Shown here piece by piece: positions 1-7,928 of a stretch of DNA of 64,000 nt (position 1 is the stretch's first letter; each line of letters starts with the position of its first letter). The position numbers were made by a program, and so were the translations under genes. Origin of the DNA: Ruminococcaceae bacterium UBA7080 (GTDB taxonomy: Bacteria > Bacillota > Clostridia > Oscillospirales > Acutalibacteraceae); the NCBI GenBank assembly GCA_002493595.1, contig DKZG01000033.1, positions 484 to 64,483 of the forward strand. Reading direction: 5' to 3'. Under the pieces are notes generated by a model. The model was not told the DNA's origin, searched no databases, and saw only the letters and a list, made by a program, of their open reading frames with translations.

Positions 1-26
1 GCTCTATCCTGCTGAGCTACAAGCGC
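1..26 (-). tRNA. Partial tRNA, probably tRNA-Arg (5' part only)
   Basis: The reverse complement begins GCGCTTG TA GCTC AGCAGGATA GAGC, which is a tRNA acceptor 5' strand followed by a D-arm. The rest, including the anticodon, lies beyond the left edge. The D-arm and GCGC start resemble Firmicute tRNA-Arg, but the identity is inferred from resemblance only. Confidence 0.75.
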
Positions 27-47
27 AAACAGCTAATCTATGAAGAA

Positions 48-67
48 AGGCACCTTAAAAGGTGCCT
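48..67 (-). terminator. Palindromic hairpin between tRNA genes
   Basis: AGGCACCTT, a 2-base loop and AAGGTGCCT form a perfect 9-bp stem between tRNA-Glu and the partial tRNA. On the minus strand it is followed only by TTTCTTC, a weak T-tract. It may be a leaky terminator or a processing signal within the tRNA transcript. Confidence 0.45.
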
Positions 68-72
68 CTTCG

Positions 73-147
73 TGGTGACCCGGACGGGAATTGAACCCGT
101 GTTACCGCCGTGAAAGGGCGGTGTCTTAACCTCTTGACCACCGGGCC
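73..147 (-). tRNA. tRNA-Glu (anticodon TTC)
   Basis: The reverse complement gives the acceptor stem GGCCCGG/CCGGGTC (one G-T pair), an anticodon stem CCGCC/GGCGG around the loop CTTTCAC (anticodon TTC), a T-arm with GGTTCAATTCC, and an encoded 3' CCA at 73-75. The size is 75 nt. It lies two bases downstream of tRNA-Met on the same strand, so the two are co-transcribed. Confidence 0.96.
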
Positions 148-149
148 GT

Positions 150-226
150 TGGTGGCTTTAACTGGATTCGAACCAGTGACACTGCGGGTATGAACCGCAT
201 GCTCTAGCCAACTGAGCTATAAAGCC
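150..226 (-). tRNA. tRNA-Met (anticodon CAT), probably elongator
   Basis: The reverse complement has the acceptor stem GGCTTTA/TAAAGCC, D-arm GCTCAGTTGGCTAGAGC, anticodon stem TGCGG/CCGCA around the loop TTCATAC (anticodon CAT), T-loop GGTTCGAATCC and an encoded CCA. The first acceptor pair is G-C, so this is not an initiator. A CAT anticodon could also be tRNA-Ile2 with lysidine; that cannot be excluded from sequence alone. Confidence 0.93.
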
Positions 227-248
227 ATACAATTTTTTTGCAAGCAAG

Positions 249-277
249 ATTATATCCTATAAAGAAGTATTTGTCAA
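249..277 (-). promoter_or_regulatory. Sigma-A promoter of the tRNA cluster
   Basis: On the minus strand TTGACA (272-277) and TATAAT (249-254) are separated by exactly 17 bp, a perfect consensus match typical of stable-RNA promoters. It drives tRNA-Met, tRNA-Glu and the partial tRNA. Confidence 0.9.
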
Positions 278-367
278 TACTTTTTTTCTATTCCGTTCAT
301 AAAAGTATTTAATTGTTTCAAAAACAGTACGTTTATACCAAAAAACACAGGAAGCGGGTACATTTGT

Positions 368-396
368 TTGACTTTTTGCAACCATAATGCTATCAT
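368..396 (+). promoter_or_regulatory. Promoter of the lexA operon
   Basis: TTGACT (368-373), a 17-bp spacer and TATCAT (391-396) stand 28 bp before the lexA start codon. I found no canonical LexA box (GAAC-N4-GTTC) between this promoter and the gene. Confidence 0.7.
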
Positions 397-424
397 ATAG
401 CTAATGAATTCGGGAGGGTTTTTT

Positions 425-1012
425 ATGGAAAAATTATCAGATAAGCAAAATGAAATTTTTGAATATATTAAGGAAATGATATCTAAAAGAGGAATTGCAC
501 CGTCTGTAAGAGAAATAGGCGCAGCAGTAGGACTTCGTTCAACCTCATCGGTTCAGTATAATCTTAATGCACTTGAAAATGCGGGATATATAAAACGCGA
601 CGCCAATTTAAAAAGGACAATACGTATATGCGGCAGTGCAGAGACGGTTACACATATTCCGCTTATCGGTACTGTTACAGCAGGTGTTCCGATTCTCGCT
701 ACACAGCAGATAGAGGATTATATTGCTGTATCCGGTGTCAGCGGCAGTAAGCTGTTTGCGCTTCATGTCAAGGGTGATTCAATGTTTAATGCCGGTATTT
801 ATGATGGAGATATTGTGGTTGTTGAGCAGACTCCCGTTGCGGAAAACGGCGAGATTGTTGTTGCCCTTATAGACGAAGAAGCAACAGTGAAGCGTTTTTA
901 TAAGGAAAACGGTCATTTCAGATTACAGCCTGAGAATGATAAATACGAGCCGATTATTGTTAATGAGTGTGCAATTCTCGGCAAGGTGAAAACGCTTATA
1001 CGTTCGTACTAA
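425..1012 (+). CDS. lexA: LexA repressor (SOS regulator)
   Basis: This is the SOS-response repressor. It binds operators of DNA-damage genes and cleaves itself when RecA is activated. The 195-residue length is usual for the family. An N-terminal winged helix (about residues 1-65) includes the PSVREIG...GLRSTSSV recognition region. The cleavage site Ala86-Gly87 lies in TVTAGVP, and the Ser119 (GDSM) and Lys156 (TVKRF) catalytic dyad is intact. I chose the ATG at 425 because GGGAGG lies just before it; an upstream in-frame ATG at 404 would place that ribosome site inside the gene. The four following genes are same-strand and closely spaced (0-40 bp), so they are probably one transcript. Confidence 0.96.
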   Translation: MEKLSDKQNEIFEYIKEMISKRGIAPSVREIGAAVGLRSTSSVQYNLNALENAGYIKRDANLKRTIRICGSAETVTHIPLIGTVTAGVPILATQQIEDYIAVSGVSGSKLFALHVKGDSMFNAGIYDGDIVVVEQTPVAENGEIVVALIDEEATVKRFYKENGHFRLQPENDKYEPIIVNECAILGKVKTLIRSY

Positions 1013-1052
1013 AATATGTTTTTATATTTATAACTTTGGGAGGATGAGTTAA

Positions 1053-1880
1053 ATGAGTGAATGCAGCCACGATTGTTCAAGCTGTAAAGAAAATTGCGCT
1101 TCAAGAAAGATGTCTAAAGAGGATTTTCTTAAGCCTATGAATAAATATTCCAATATAAAAAAGGTAATAGGAGTTGTCAGCGGCAAGGGCGGCGTTGGAA
1201 AAAGCTTAGTGTCCTGTATGCTGGCCTCAAAATGTGCTAAGGCGGGACTTAAAGTGGGTATTCTTGATGCTGATGTGACGGGCCCGTCCGTACCAAAATC
1301 CTTTGGTATCAGTTCAAGGGCTATGCAGGACGAGGAATGTTTGCTTCCTGCAGTTGCAGACGGCGGGATAAAAATGATGAGCATCAATCTTTTGCTTGAG
1401 GATGCAAATGCACCTGTTGTATGGCGAGGCCCTGTTATAAGCGGTGTGATTGAACAGTTTTGGAGTGATGTGCGATGGGGTGAATTGGATTATCTTTTTG
1501 TCGATATGCCGCCGGGAACGGGTGATGTTGCGCTGACGGTTTTTCAAAGTCTTCCCGTTGACGGTATTGTAATCGTATCAACACCGCAGGATTTGGTTAA
1601 GATGATCGTTAATAAGGCATACAATATGGCCAAAATGATGGATGTTCCCGTTCTTGGTTTGGTGGAGAATATGAGCTATTATGTTTGTGAAGACTGCGGT
1701 AAAAAGGTTGATATTTTCGGTAAATCAAAAATTGATGAAACAGCAAGTGAGCTTGGTGTGCCGGTGCTTGCAAAGCTGGCGATAAATCCTAACATGAATA
1801 AGCTTGTGGATCAGGGCAGAATTTATGATGCCGATTGCAGTGAACTTGATGATTTTGTGTCAGTCTTAAAAGGAGAATAA
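1053..1880 (+). CDS. Mrp/NBP35-family P-loop ATPase (Fe-S cluster carrier)
   Basis: This is a cytosolic ATPase of the Mrp/ApbC/NBP35 family, which holds and transfers Fe-S clusters to apoproteins. The deviant Walker A GKGGVGKS lies near residue 46, and DMPPGTGD near residue 150 is the family's Walker B-side motif. The C-terminal CxxC (VCEDCG), which bridges the cluster in the dimer, is present near residue 211. The N-terminus also carries a short Cys-rich stretch (CSHDCSSCKENC), as in NBP35-type members. A GGGAGG ribosome site precedes ATG 1053. It lies 40 bp after lexA and 2 bp before the dCMP deaminase gene. Confidence 0.93.
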   Translation: MSECSHDCSSCKENCASRKMSKEDFLKPMNKYSNIKKVIGVVSGKGGVGKSLVSCMLASKCAKAGLKVGILDADVTGPSVPKSFGISSRAMQDEECLLPAVADGGIKMMSINLLLEDANAPVVWRGPVISGVIEQFWSDVRWGELDYLFVDMPPGTGDVALTVFQSLPVDGIVIVSTPQDLVKMIVNKAYNMAKMMDVPVLGLVENMSYYVCEDCGKKVDIFGKSKIDETASELGVPVLAKLAINPNMNKLVDQGRIYDADCSELDDFVSVLKGE

Positions 1881-1882
1881 CG

Positions 1883-2380
1883 ATGGCAAAGAGAGAAGAA
1901 TATATCAGCTGGGATGAATATTTTATGGGTGTTGCCATCCTTGCCTCTCAGCGAAGCAAGGATCCCAGTACACAGGTTGGTGCCTGTATAGTCAATGATG
2001 ATAACAAAATTATGTCGGTAGGTTATAACGGCTTTCCGCGAGGTTGCAGTGATGATGAATTTCCCTGGGAGCGAATCGGCGAAAAAGACAGCGATACAAA
2101 ATATCCGTATGTTTGTCACGCAGAGCTGAATGCAATTTTAAATGCCGGCGGCAATAATCTGAGGGGGTGCAGAATTTATGTTGCACTTTTTCCCTGCAAC
2201 GAGTGTGCCAAGGCAATTATCCAGGCAGGCATAAAAGAGGTTATATACATAAGTGATAAGTACAGCAACACAGACTTGGTTCAGGCAAGCAAAAGGATGC
2301 TCAAATGTGCGGGAATAAAGCTTACACAGTTTGATTCTGAAAAAGCAATTACAATTGATTTTAACCGCGAGGGTATTTGA
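1883..2380 (+). CDS. dCMP deaminase (ComEB-like)
   Basis: This is a zinc-dependent cytidine/deoxycytidylate deaminase that turns dCMP into dUMP for thymidylate synthesis. The zinc site is complete: CHAE (His ligand and proton-shuttling Glu, near residue 76) and PCNECAK (two Cys ligands, near residue 104). The length (165 residues) fits ComEB. GGAG lies before ATG 1883 and overlaps the end of the mrp gene. The stop TGA abuts the next ATG (2381), so translation is likely coupled to the HAD gene. Grouping with lexA fits a nucleotide-supply role during DNA repair, which is inference. Confidence 0.93.
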   Translation: MAKREEYISWDEYFMGVAILASQRSKDPSTQVGACIVNDDNKIMSVGYNGFPRGCSDDEFPWERIGEKDSDTKYPYVCHAELNAILNAGGNNLRGCRIYVALFPCNECAKAIIQAGIKEVIYISDKYSNTDLVQASKRMLKCAGIKLTQFDSEKAITIDFNREGI

Positions 2381-2980
2381 ATGGATATTGATATTTATGA
2401 TTTTGATAAAACAATTGTACCGTTTGACAGCGGCTCATTGTTTTGCGGATATTGCTTTTTGCATTATCCGTATTTGTTTTTGCTCTTGCCCGTGATTGCT
2501 CCGGTATTGCTTGCTGCGTTAATGCTTATGCTTTTGCATTTGATAAGCTTTACAAGCTTTAAAAGAATATGCTTCATGTTTGTGCTGCTTATTCCGCTTG
2601 ACAAGGCTGTTAAAGGTTTTTGGGACAAGCATGCGTGTCAGGTACATAATTGGTTTAACAGTCGGAAAAGATATAGTGTGGTTATCAGTGCATCTCCTGA
2701 CTTTCTTCTTAATGAAATACACCGAAGATTGGGTTTTGATAAGCTGATTTGCACAAGGCACAACAGCAAAACAGGTGTAATTATAGGTGAGAATTGTCGT
2801 GATGAAGAAAAAGTGAAAAGACTGTTTGAAGAGTTTGATAAAAACGATATTCATATAGTAGATGTTTATTCTGATTCTCTTAAGCGCGATAAGCCGATTT
2901 TTTCACTGGGTGAAAACTGTTTTCATATTGTTGACGGTGAAAGAATACCTTTTAAATTCGAAGATGTATACAATAAATAA
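2381..2980 (+). CDS. HAD-superfamily (HAD-IB type) phosphatase with a hydrophobic cap insert
   Basis: The protein (199 residues) starts with the HAD motif I DFDKT. Motif II is the Ser in VISASPD (about residue 103) and motif III/IV the Lys-Asp pairs near the C-terminus (DEEKVKRL, VYSDS). A hydrophobic stretch of about 30 residues (roughly 28-58) probably anchors or packs the cap. It is paralogous to the gene at 56251: GFWDKH.../KFWDEN..., SPDFLLNEI.../TTDFILDEI... and YSDS/YTDS line up in order. The substrate is unknown; the HAD-IB group includes SerB-like phosphoserine phosphatases. Its start abuts the preceding stop. Confidence 0.8.
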   Translation: MDIDIYDFDKTIVPFDSGSLFCGYCFLHYPYLFLLLPVIAPVLLAALMLMLLHLISFTSFKRICFMFVLLIPLDKAVKGFWDKHACQVHNWFNSRKRYSVVISASPDFLLNEIHRRLGFDKLICTRHNSKTGVIIGENCRDEEKVKRLFEEFDKNDIHIVDVYSDSLKRDKPIFSLGENCFHIVDGERIPFKFEDVYNK

Positions 2981-3002
2981 AGTTTGAGGAACAGCACAGA
3001 TT

Positions 3003-4310
3003 ATGAAAAAAATAATTTTAGCGGTAATTTTGCTGATTGCAGCAGTAGGCGCATTCATTTTTTCTTATCAGTACAGAAATGATAAAATATCGCAGCAGAC
3101 ATCTGAGAACAGCACAATAACGGATTATTCATCTTCAAATAATCAAGTTTCAGGCAATTCGGCGGCTGAGCACCGTTTAATTGCTGAGGATAAAAAAAAT
3201 GACTATCAGCTTTATTATGACGGCAGTGATGTTACAATTGTGCATGGCGAATACTCAAAAAAAATCTCTGCATGGACTGAGGCAATTAAAAAGGAAATAC
3301 CTTCAATCTATTGTAAGGATTATGATGGTGACGGAAAAAATGAACTGCTTGTAAAGGTAGTGAGCGGTGAACAGGAACAGCAATACAGCGATGAGAAAAT
3401 TAAATATGTTTATTCTTTATATCTGTTTAAACCGATAGTTTCGGGAGACGGTGAAAAGACTTTTTCGTTTATTACAGCTGCTGCTAATACATGGAAAGTG
3501 CCGTTTGAAAGTGCCATAATCTGTGAACTTACACAGTTAAAGGCCTGCAATAAGTTTCTTCAGTTCACTATGGATGATTTTGACAGAGAAATTGTTTATG
3601 ATGACAAAACGGGAATTACAAAGAATAAACACGTTGATTATGCTCGTGCACTTACAGATGCAAAGCAGAGATATTACACACTCAGCCGATGGAATAAAGG
3701 TTCAGGTATATATAATATTCAAAAGGACGGAACGATAACTCTTGATATACAGGTGCTTGTAAGCTATGAGGAAATCAAGGATGTTCATTATATAGGTGAT
3801 ATTCATTGTCAAATGAATATTCATAATAACAATTTTGTCCTTGCACCAAATACAATTTATTTTAAGGCACTTGATGCATATAAGACTGCAGACCCCAGAG
3901 ATACGGCAAAATCCAAATGGAGCTGTTTAATTCATAATGCAAGTACCAATACTAATTTTCAGAGTAATGAAATTGATTGGATTGAAGCAAAATTTTCTCT
4001 TACAAATATGAACGGCAGTCAAACAATGTATTTTGAGACGATGCCAAGTATGATTAAGTGTATTGATGACGTGAAATTCACTCAAAAAAATGTTGTTTTG
4101 ACATCTAAGAAGGGTTATACTTTTTCAAGTTCGGTTGCTGATAACGGTAAATACTCTGTTATATTGAACAAGGGCAGTAAAAATGAGCAAAGTATTGCGT
4201 ATACCTATAGTATTAAAAAAGAAAATGGAGTTGAAAAACTAACGATTCGTTTTGATAAAACCTATGATAAAGAGGATTTCTCTGATGTTCTTATAAATTT
4301 CGGTGTATAA
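3003..4310 (+). CDS. Exported or membrane-anchored protein of unknown function
   Basis: I do not recognise this 435-residue protein. Residues 4-23 form a hydrophobic N-terminal anchor or signal peptide with no lipobox Cys, followed by a Ser/Thr/Gln-rich linker (about 30-60), as in surface proteins. Near residue 103 CKDYDGDGKNELLVKV resembles a single calcium-binding VCBS/FG-GAP-like repeat. The rest is mixed and soluble. It is the last gene of the lexA-headed series, 22 bp after the HAD gene, with a weak ribosome site (GAGGAACAG). No catalytic motif is visible. Confidence 0.75.
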   Translation: MKKIILAVILLIAAVGAFIFSYQYRNDKISQQTSENSTITDYSSSNNQVSGNSAAEHRLIAEDKKNDYQLYYDGSDVTIVHGEYSKKISAWTEAIKKEIPSIYCKDYDGDGKNELLVKVVSGEQEQQYSDEKIKYVYSLYLFKPIVSGDGEKTFSFITAAANTWKVPFESAIICELTQLKACNKFLQFTMDDFDREIVYDDKTGITKNKHVDYARALTDAKQRYYTLSRWNKGSGIYNIQKDGTITLDIQVLVSYEEIKDVHYIGDIHCQMNIHNNNFVLAPNTIYFKALDAYKTADPRDTAKSKWSCLIHNASTNTNFQSNEIDWIEAKFSLTNMNGSQTMYFETMPSMIKCIDDVKFTQKNVVLTSKKGYTFSSSVADNGKYSVILNKGSKNEQSIAYTYSIKKENGVEKLTIRFDKTYDKEDFSDVLINFGV

Positions 4311-4351
4311 TATGCCAAATATTAACAAAAACTAAACTAAATCAATTAAAG

Positions 4352-4380
4352 TTGATTATTATTTTTTGGTGTGATATGAT
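4352..4380 (+). promoter_or_regulatory. Promoter of the DegV-family gene
   Basis: TTGATT (4352-4357), a 17-bp spacer and TATGAT (4375-4380) lie about 70 bp before the start codon at 4452. Confidence 0.55.
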
Positions 4381-4451
4381 TATTATCAGACTTTTGTCCA
4401 TTAGGTATTTAAAGATGAAATAATTTGAACAATGGAGGGTGAGCGAACGGT

Positions 4452-5306
4452 ATGAAGGAAGTTGTGATAACGGCAGACTCCACCTGTGATTTGCCGCCGC
4501 AGCTGATAAAAAAGAACAATATAATAATTTTTCCGCTTTCTGTTCTTTTAGGTGACAAATCATATAAAGATGGTGTCGATGCTTTCCCTGCTGATATATA
4601 TTCATATGTTGAGAGGACCGGTATACTGCCCAAAACAGCAGCAGTTACTCCATCGCAGTATTATGAGATTTTTGAAAAGGCAAGTGCTCAGGGCAAATCA
4701 GTTGTTCATATAGGGCTTTCATCTGCAATTTCATCCAGTTATCAGAATGCTTGCATAGCAGCCGCCGAATTCGACAGTGTTTACTGTATTGATTCCAAAA
4801 GTCTCTGCACAGCAATGGGTTTGCTGGTGCTTAAGGCCTGTGACTTCAGAGAAAAAGGATTTGATGCAAAAAAAATATATAACAGGGTCAACTCACTTGT
4901 TCCTAAGGTCAGTACAACATTTGTGCTTGAAAGCCTTGAGTATCTTCATAAAGGCGGCAGATGTTCTGCAGCAACAAAATTCAGTGCCAATGTGCTGGGT
5001 ATTAAGCCGAGCATTGCGGTCGATTCGACCACCGGCAAACTGGATGTTGCAAAAAAATATCGAGGCAAGATGGATACTGTATATAAGCAATATATTAATG
5101 ATTGCCTTAAGGATATTAACAAGATTGATACATCAAGGATTGTAATTGCCAACAGCGGAGGTATTAACCCGGAGATATTAAGCTTTGCAAAAGGTGTTGT
5201 TGAGGGCAGAGCAAATTTTGGAGAGGTTATTCTTGCTGATGCGATGTGCACAATATCCTCTCATTGCGGTCCTAAAACACTTGCTGTTTTTTATATAAAA
5301 AAATAA
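4452..5306 (+). CDS. DegV-family fatty-acid-binding protein
   Basis: DegV/FakB-type proteins bind a fatty acid and can present it to the kinase FakA, feeding exogenous acids to phospholipid synthesis. The family signatures are present: the N-terminal TADSTCDLP, TAAVTPSQYYEIFEKA near residue 60, GLSSAISSSYQNA near residue 87, and HKGGRCSAATKF near residue 165. The length (284) is typical. GGAGGG precedes the ATG. No fakA-like kinase is in the window, so the partner must be elsewhere. It has its own promoter and a terminator behind it. Confidence 0.9.
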   Translation: MKEVVITADSTCDLPPQLIKKNNIIIFPLSVLLGDKSYKDGVDAFPADIYSYVERTGILPKTAAVTPSQYYEIFEKASAQGKSVVHIGLSSAISSSYQNACIAAAEFDSVYCIDSKSLCTAMGLLVLKACDFREKGFDAKKIYNRVNSLVPKVSTTFVLESLEYLHKGGRCSAATKFSANVLGIKPSIAVDSTTGKLDVAKKYRGKMDTVYKQYINDCLKDINKIDTSRIVIANSGGINPEILSFAKGVVEGRANFGEVILADAMCTISSHCGPKTLAVFYIKK

Positions 5307-5369
5307 GTAGCAGCATAGCCCAAAATCAGATTGGGATAAAAGGGTTCGGAAATATAAGCTATGTTATTT

Positions 5370-5410
5370 AAAGCACCTGCAGTCTATTGAAAAACAGGTG
5401 CTTTTGTTGT
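5370..5410 (+). terminator. Intrinsic terminator after the DegV gene
   Basis: AAAGCACCTG (5370-5379) pairs with CAGGTGCTTT (5395-5404), followed by a T-rich TTTGTTGT. The loop and right arm also hold the birA promoter. Confidence 0.85.
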
Positions 5411-5415
5411 ATAAT
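5387..5415 (+). promoter_or_regulatory. birA promoter nested in the upstream terminator
   Basis: TTGAAA (5387-5392) lies in the terminator loop and TATAAT (5410-5415) directly after its T-tract, with a 17-bp spacer formed by the descending stem arm. Initiation would therefore fall just past the point where upstream transcripts end. Confidence 0.7.
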
Positions 5416-5448
5416 TATTGTAAACCTTTTTGGATAGGAGGGTGAACA

Positions 5449-6390
5449 ATGGCTCTGAAAACAGATATATTATTTGAGCTTTTAAAAAATGATGACTATA
5501 TCAGTGGTCAGAATCTGGCAGAGAAATTCGGCAAAAGCCGTGCGGCAGTTTGGAAGGCTGTAAAGAATCTGATAAAGGATGGCTATGATATTGATGCACT
5601 TACAAATAGAGGCTATAGGCTGACGGAAAATAATAACCGTATTTCAGCTGAGAGTATTAAGGCTCATATGAAAAATGATATTGATGTTTTTTATTTTCCG
5701 TCGGTAGACTCAACAAATAATTCTTGTAAGCACATGCTTGCAGACGGCAAGTCGGGTGTATTTCTTGTAACGGCAGATCAACAGACGGCAGGCAGGGGCA
5801 GACAAGGCAAGAGTTTTTATTCGCCGCCTATGACCGGCGTATATTTCAGCCTTGTTATCAGGCCGCATACGGTTTTGCAGAACGCTGTAACAGCAACAAC
5901 AGCTGCGGCAGTTGCAGTATGCAGAGCCATTGAAAGTACCACAGATAAAAGACCAAAAATAAAATGGGTCAACGATGTTTATCTGGATGGCAAAAAAATC
6001 TGCGGTATACTGACTGAAGCGGTCGGTAATTTTGAGGACGGCACAGTAGACAGTGTTATTATAGGTATAGGAATAAATATAAAGACTGATCAATTCCCCG
6101 ACAGTGCAGGGCTTGCAGGAAGTCTGGATGCAAATGTGAGCAGAAGCAGGCTGATAGCTGCTGTCACTGATGAGCTCCTAGCTATTGCAGGAAACGATTA
6201 TAGCAGCTTTATTGATTATTACCGCAGTCGGTCAATGGTCATCGGTGAAAGAATAAAGTTTATTCAAAATGCTCGGGTTACGCCGGCTAAGGCAATTGCA
6301 ATTGATGAACACGGAGGGCTTGAGGTTGAGCTTGAAGATGGCTCGCACACTGTTCTTCGCAGTGGAGAAATCAGTATAAGAAAAATGTGA
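5449..6390 (+). CDS. birA: Bifunctional biotin--protein ligase and biotin repressor BirA
   Basis: It activates biotin with ATP and attaches it to carboxylase carrier proteins; the class II form also represses biotin genes. Residues 1-62 form the winged helix (SGQNLAEKFGKSRAAVWKAVKNL), which marks the repressor class. The central ligase domain has the biotinyl-AMP loop GRGRQGK near residue 117 and KWVNDVYLDGKKICGILTE near residue 180. A small C-terminal SH3-like domain ends at residue 313, the usual length. AGGAGGG precedes ATG 5449. No biotin biosynthesis gene is nearby; the S component at 24795 has not been shown to be a biotin transporter. Confidence 0.95.
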   Translation: MALKTDILFELLKNDDYISGQNLAEKFGKSRAAVWKAVKNLIKDGYDIDALTNRGYRLTENNNRISAESIKAHMKNDIDVFYFPSVDSTNNSCKHMLADGKSGVFLVTADQQTAGRGRQGKSFYSPPMTGVYFSLVIRPHTVLQNAVTATTAAAVAVCRAIESTTDKRPKIKWVNDVYLDGKKICGILTEAVGNFEDGTVDSVIIGIGINIKTDQFPDSAGLAGSLDANVSRSRLIAAVTDELLAIAGNDYSSFIDYYRSRSMVIGERIKFIQNARVTPAKAIAIDEHGGLEVELEDGSHTVLRSGEISIRKM

Positions 6391-6400
6391 TTTTTGTATA

Positions 6401-6429
6401 TTGACAATAAAACAAGCATATGTTATGCT
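6401..6429 (+). promoter_or_regulatory. Promoter of the riboswitch/MATE transcript
   Basis: TTGACA (6401-6406), a 17-bp spacer and TATGCT (6424-6429) place initiation near 6436, just before the structured leader. Confidence 0.75.
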
Positions 6430-6435
6430 GTCTCT

Positions 6436-6519
6436 GTTCATCGGAGGACTTATAGTCGAAACTATAACGGTCGGATAAGATGTCGAGTGCGCTCGGGTTA
6501 TCTTATCCGACCTTTTTTT
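6436..6519 (+). ncRNA. Probable guanidine-IV (mepA motif) riboswitch
   Basis: The leader has a conserved-looking GGAGGAC (6443-6449), a 7-bp hairpin TTATAGT/ACTATAA (6450-6467), the sequence ACGG, and then a strong terminator: GGTCGGATAAGAT (6469-6481) pairs with its 13-base complement (6500-6512) ahead of seven T residues. The terminator loop holds an inner CGAG/CTCG hairpin. This arrangement directly before a MepA-type MATE gene matches my recollection of the mepA motif, in which guanidine prevents termination. It was recognised from memory, not from a model search. Confidence 0.62.
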
Positions 6520-6529
6520 AGGAGGATTT

Positions 6530-7858
6530 ATGGGAATACACCTGTCAGATCATTTTACTTACAGGCGGTTATTGAAATTTGTTATGCCAACTGTTTTTAT
6601 GATGATTGTAACATCGGTTTACAGTATAGTTGATGGATTTTTTGTGTCAAACTTTGTAGGCAAAAATGCGTTTGCGGCAGTTAATCTTATTATGCCCTTT
6701 CTTATGGCCTTAGGTGCGTTTGGATTTATGATAGGCACGGGCGGAAGTGCATTGGTGGCAAAAACACTTGGTGAAGGCTGCAGCAAAAGAGCAAATCGTT
6801 ATTTTTCAATGCTGATATATGTTGTTATTTTATTTTCGCTGGTTGTAACGGTTATTGGATTTATATTTATGCCGGATATAGCCAAAATTCTCGGTGCAAG
6901 CGATTTGATAATCAGGGATTGTGTGCTTTATGGAAGAATTTTGATCATATCAGGTGTTTTCTTTATGCTTCAAAACAGTTTTCAGAGCTTTCTTGTAACG
7001 GCAGGTAAATCCAATTTCGGATTAATTGTATCGGTTTTGGCAGGACTGACTAATGTTATACTGGATTTTTTATTGGTATATGTACTAAGCATGGGAATTA
7101 AGGGCGCTGCTTTTGCAACAGTAATCAGTCAAACTGTGGGTGGAATCATTCCATTTGTGTATTTTATAAGAAAGAATGACAGCCTGCTTAGACTTGTCAA
7201 GACTCGAATAGAATTTAAGCCGCTTTTTAAAGCCTGTGCAAATGGTTCATCTGAAATGCTGACGAACCTGTCAACATCTATTGTAAGTATGCTATACAAT
7301 TTTCAGCTGATGAGAATTGCTGCGGAAAACGGTGTGTCGGCATATGGCGTAATCATGTATGTCAGTTTCATTTTTATGGCCTTCTTTTTTGGTTACGCCA
7401 TAGGTGTAAACCCAATTGTCGGTTATAATTACGGTGCAAGAAACAACAAGGAACTTAGCAATGTTCTCAAAAAAAGTCTGGTGCTTACATCGGCTGTGTC
7501 AATAATGATGACACTATTTGCTGTTTCCCTTTCTGGTTTAATATCAAAAATATTTGTGGGCTATGATGAAGAACTTTACAACATGACCTCAAATGCTCTC
7601 AGGCTTTATTCGCTATCCTTTTTACTTTGCGGTTTTAATATATTTTCCTCAGCGTTTTTTACAGGTCTTAATAATGGTAAGGTGTCGGCAATTATATCTG
7701 TTATGCGAACTTTGGTTTTTCAGATAGCAGCAGTAATTATATTGCCTATGCTTATTGGTATAAACGGAATATGGCTTGCACTCTCAGCAGCTGAATTGTT
7801 AACTTTGATTTTTACGATTGTATTTTTTATTGCAAATAAAAAGAAATATGGTTATTAG
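6530..7858 (+). CDS. MATE-family multidrug/cation exporter (MepA-like)
   Basis: This is a 442-residue integral membrane exporter with about 12 hydrophobic segments. The family signatures are visible: PTVFMMIVTSVYSIVDGFFVS at the start, GTGGSALVAKTLGEG near residue 71, and the symmetric second-half motif GYAIGVNPIVGYNYGA near residue 287. MepA-type members use an ion gradient to export cationic compounds. AGGAGG sits immediately after the leader's terminator, so expression depends on read-through. If the leader is a guanidine-IV riboswitch, guanidine or a guanidinium compound is the likely cargo; that is inferred from the RNA, not the protein. Confidence 0.92.
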   Translation: MGIHLSDHFTYRRLLKFVMPTVFMMIVTSVYSIVDGFFVSNFVGKNAFAAVNLIMPFLMALGAFGFMIGTGGSALVAKTLGEGCSKRANRYFSMLIYVVILFSLVVTVIGFIFMPDIAKILGASDLIIRDCVLYGRILIISGVFFMLQNSFQSFLVTAGKSNFGLIVSVLAGLTNVILDFLLVYVLSMGIKGAAFATVISQTVGGIIPFVYFIRKNDSLLRLVKTRIEFKPLFKACANGSSEMLTNLSTSIVSMLYNFQLMRIAAENGVSAYGVIMYVSFIFMAFFFGYAIGVNPIVGYNYGARNNKELSNVLKKSLVLTSAVSIMMTLFAVSLSGLISKIFVGYDEELYNMTSNALRLYSLSFLLCGFNIFSSAFFTGLNNGKVSAIISVMRTLVFQIAAVIILPMLIGINGIWLALSAAELLTLIFTIVFFIANKKKYGY

Positions 7859-7865
7859 TGACATA

Positions 7866-7912
7866 AAAATAGCACCATAGGGCAATTTCTCAATGCCTAT
7901 GGTGCTTTGTTG
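7866..7912. terminator. Bidirectional terminator between MATE gene and ilvC
   Basis: AGCACCATAGG (7871-7881) and CCTATGGTGCT (7896-7906) form an 11-bp stem. An A-run lies before it and a T-rich stretch after it, so it can stop both convergent transcripts. Confidence 0.85.
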
Positions 7913-7928
7913 TTTATCCGGATATTTT

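Noticed and set aside
404..424. Seven-codon N-terminal extension of LexA
   Set aside because: The ribosome binding site lies inside this stretch, so the start is at 425.
305..425. LexA autoregulatory box upstream of lexA
   Set aside because: AAC...GTT at about 324-334 has a 5-bp rather than 4-bp centre and poor flanks, so it does not fit the SOS box.
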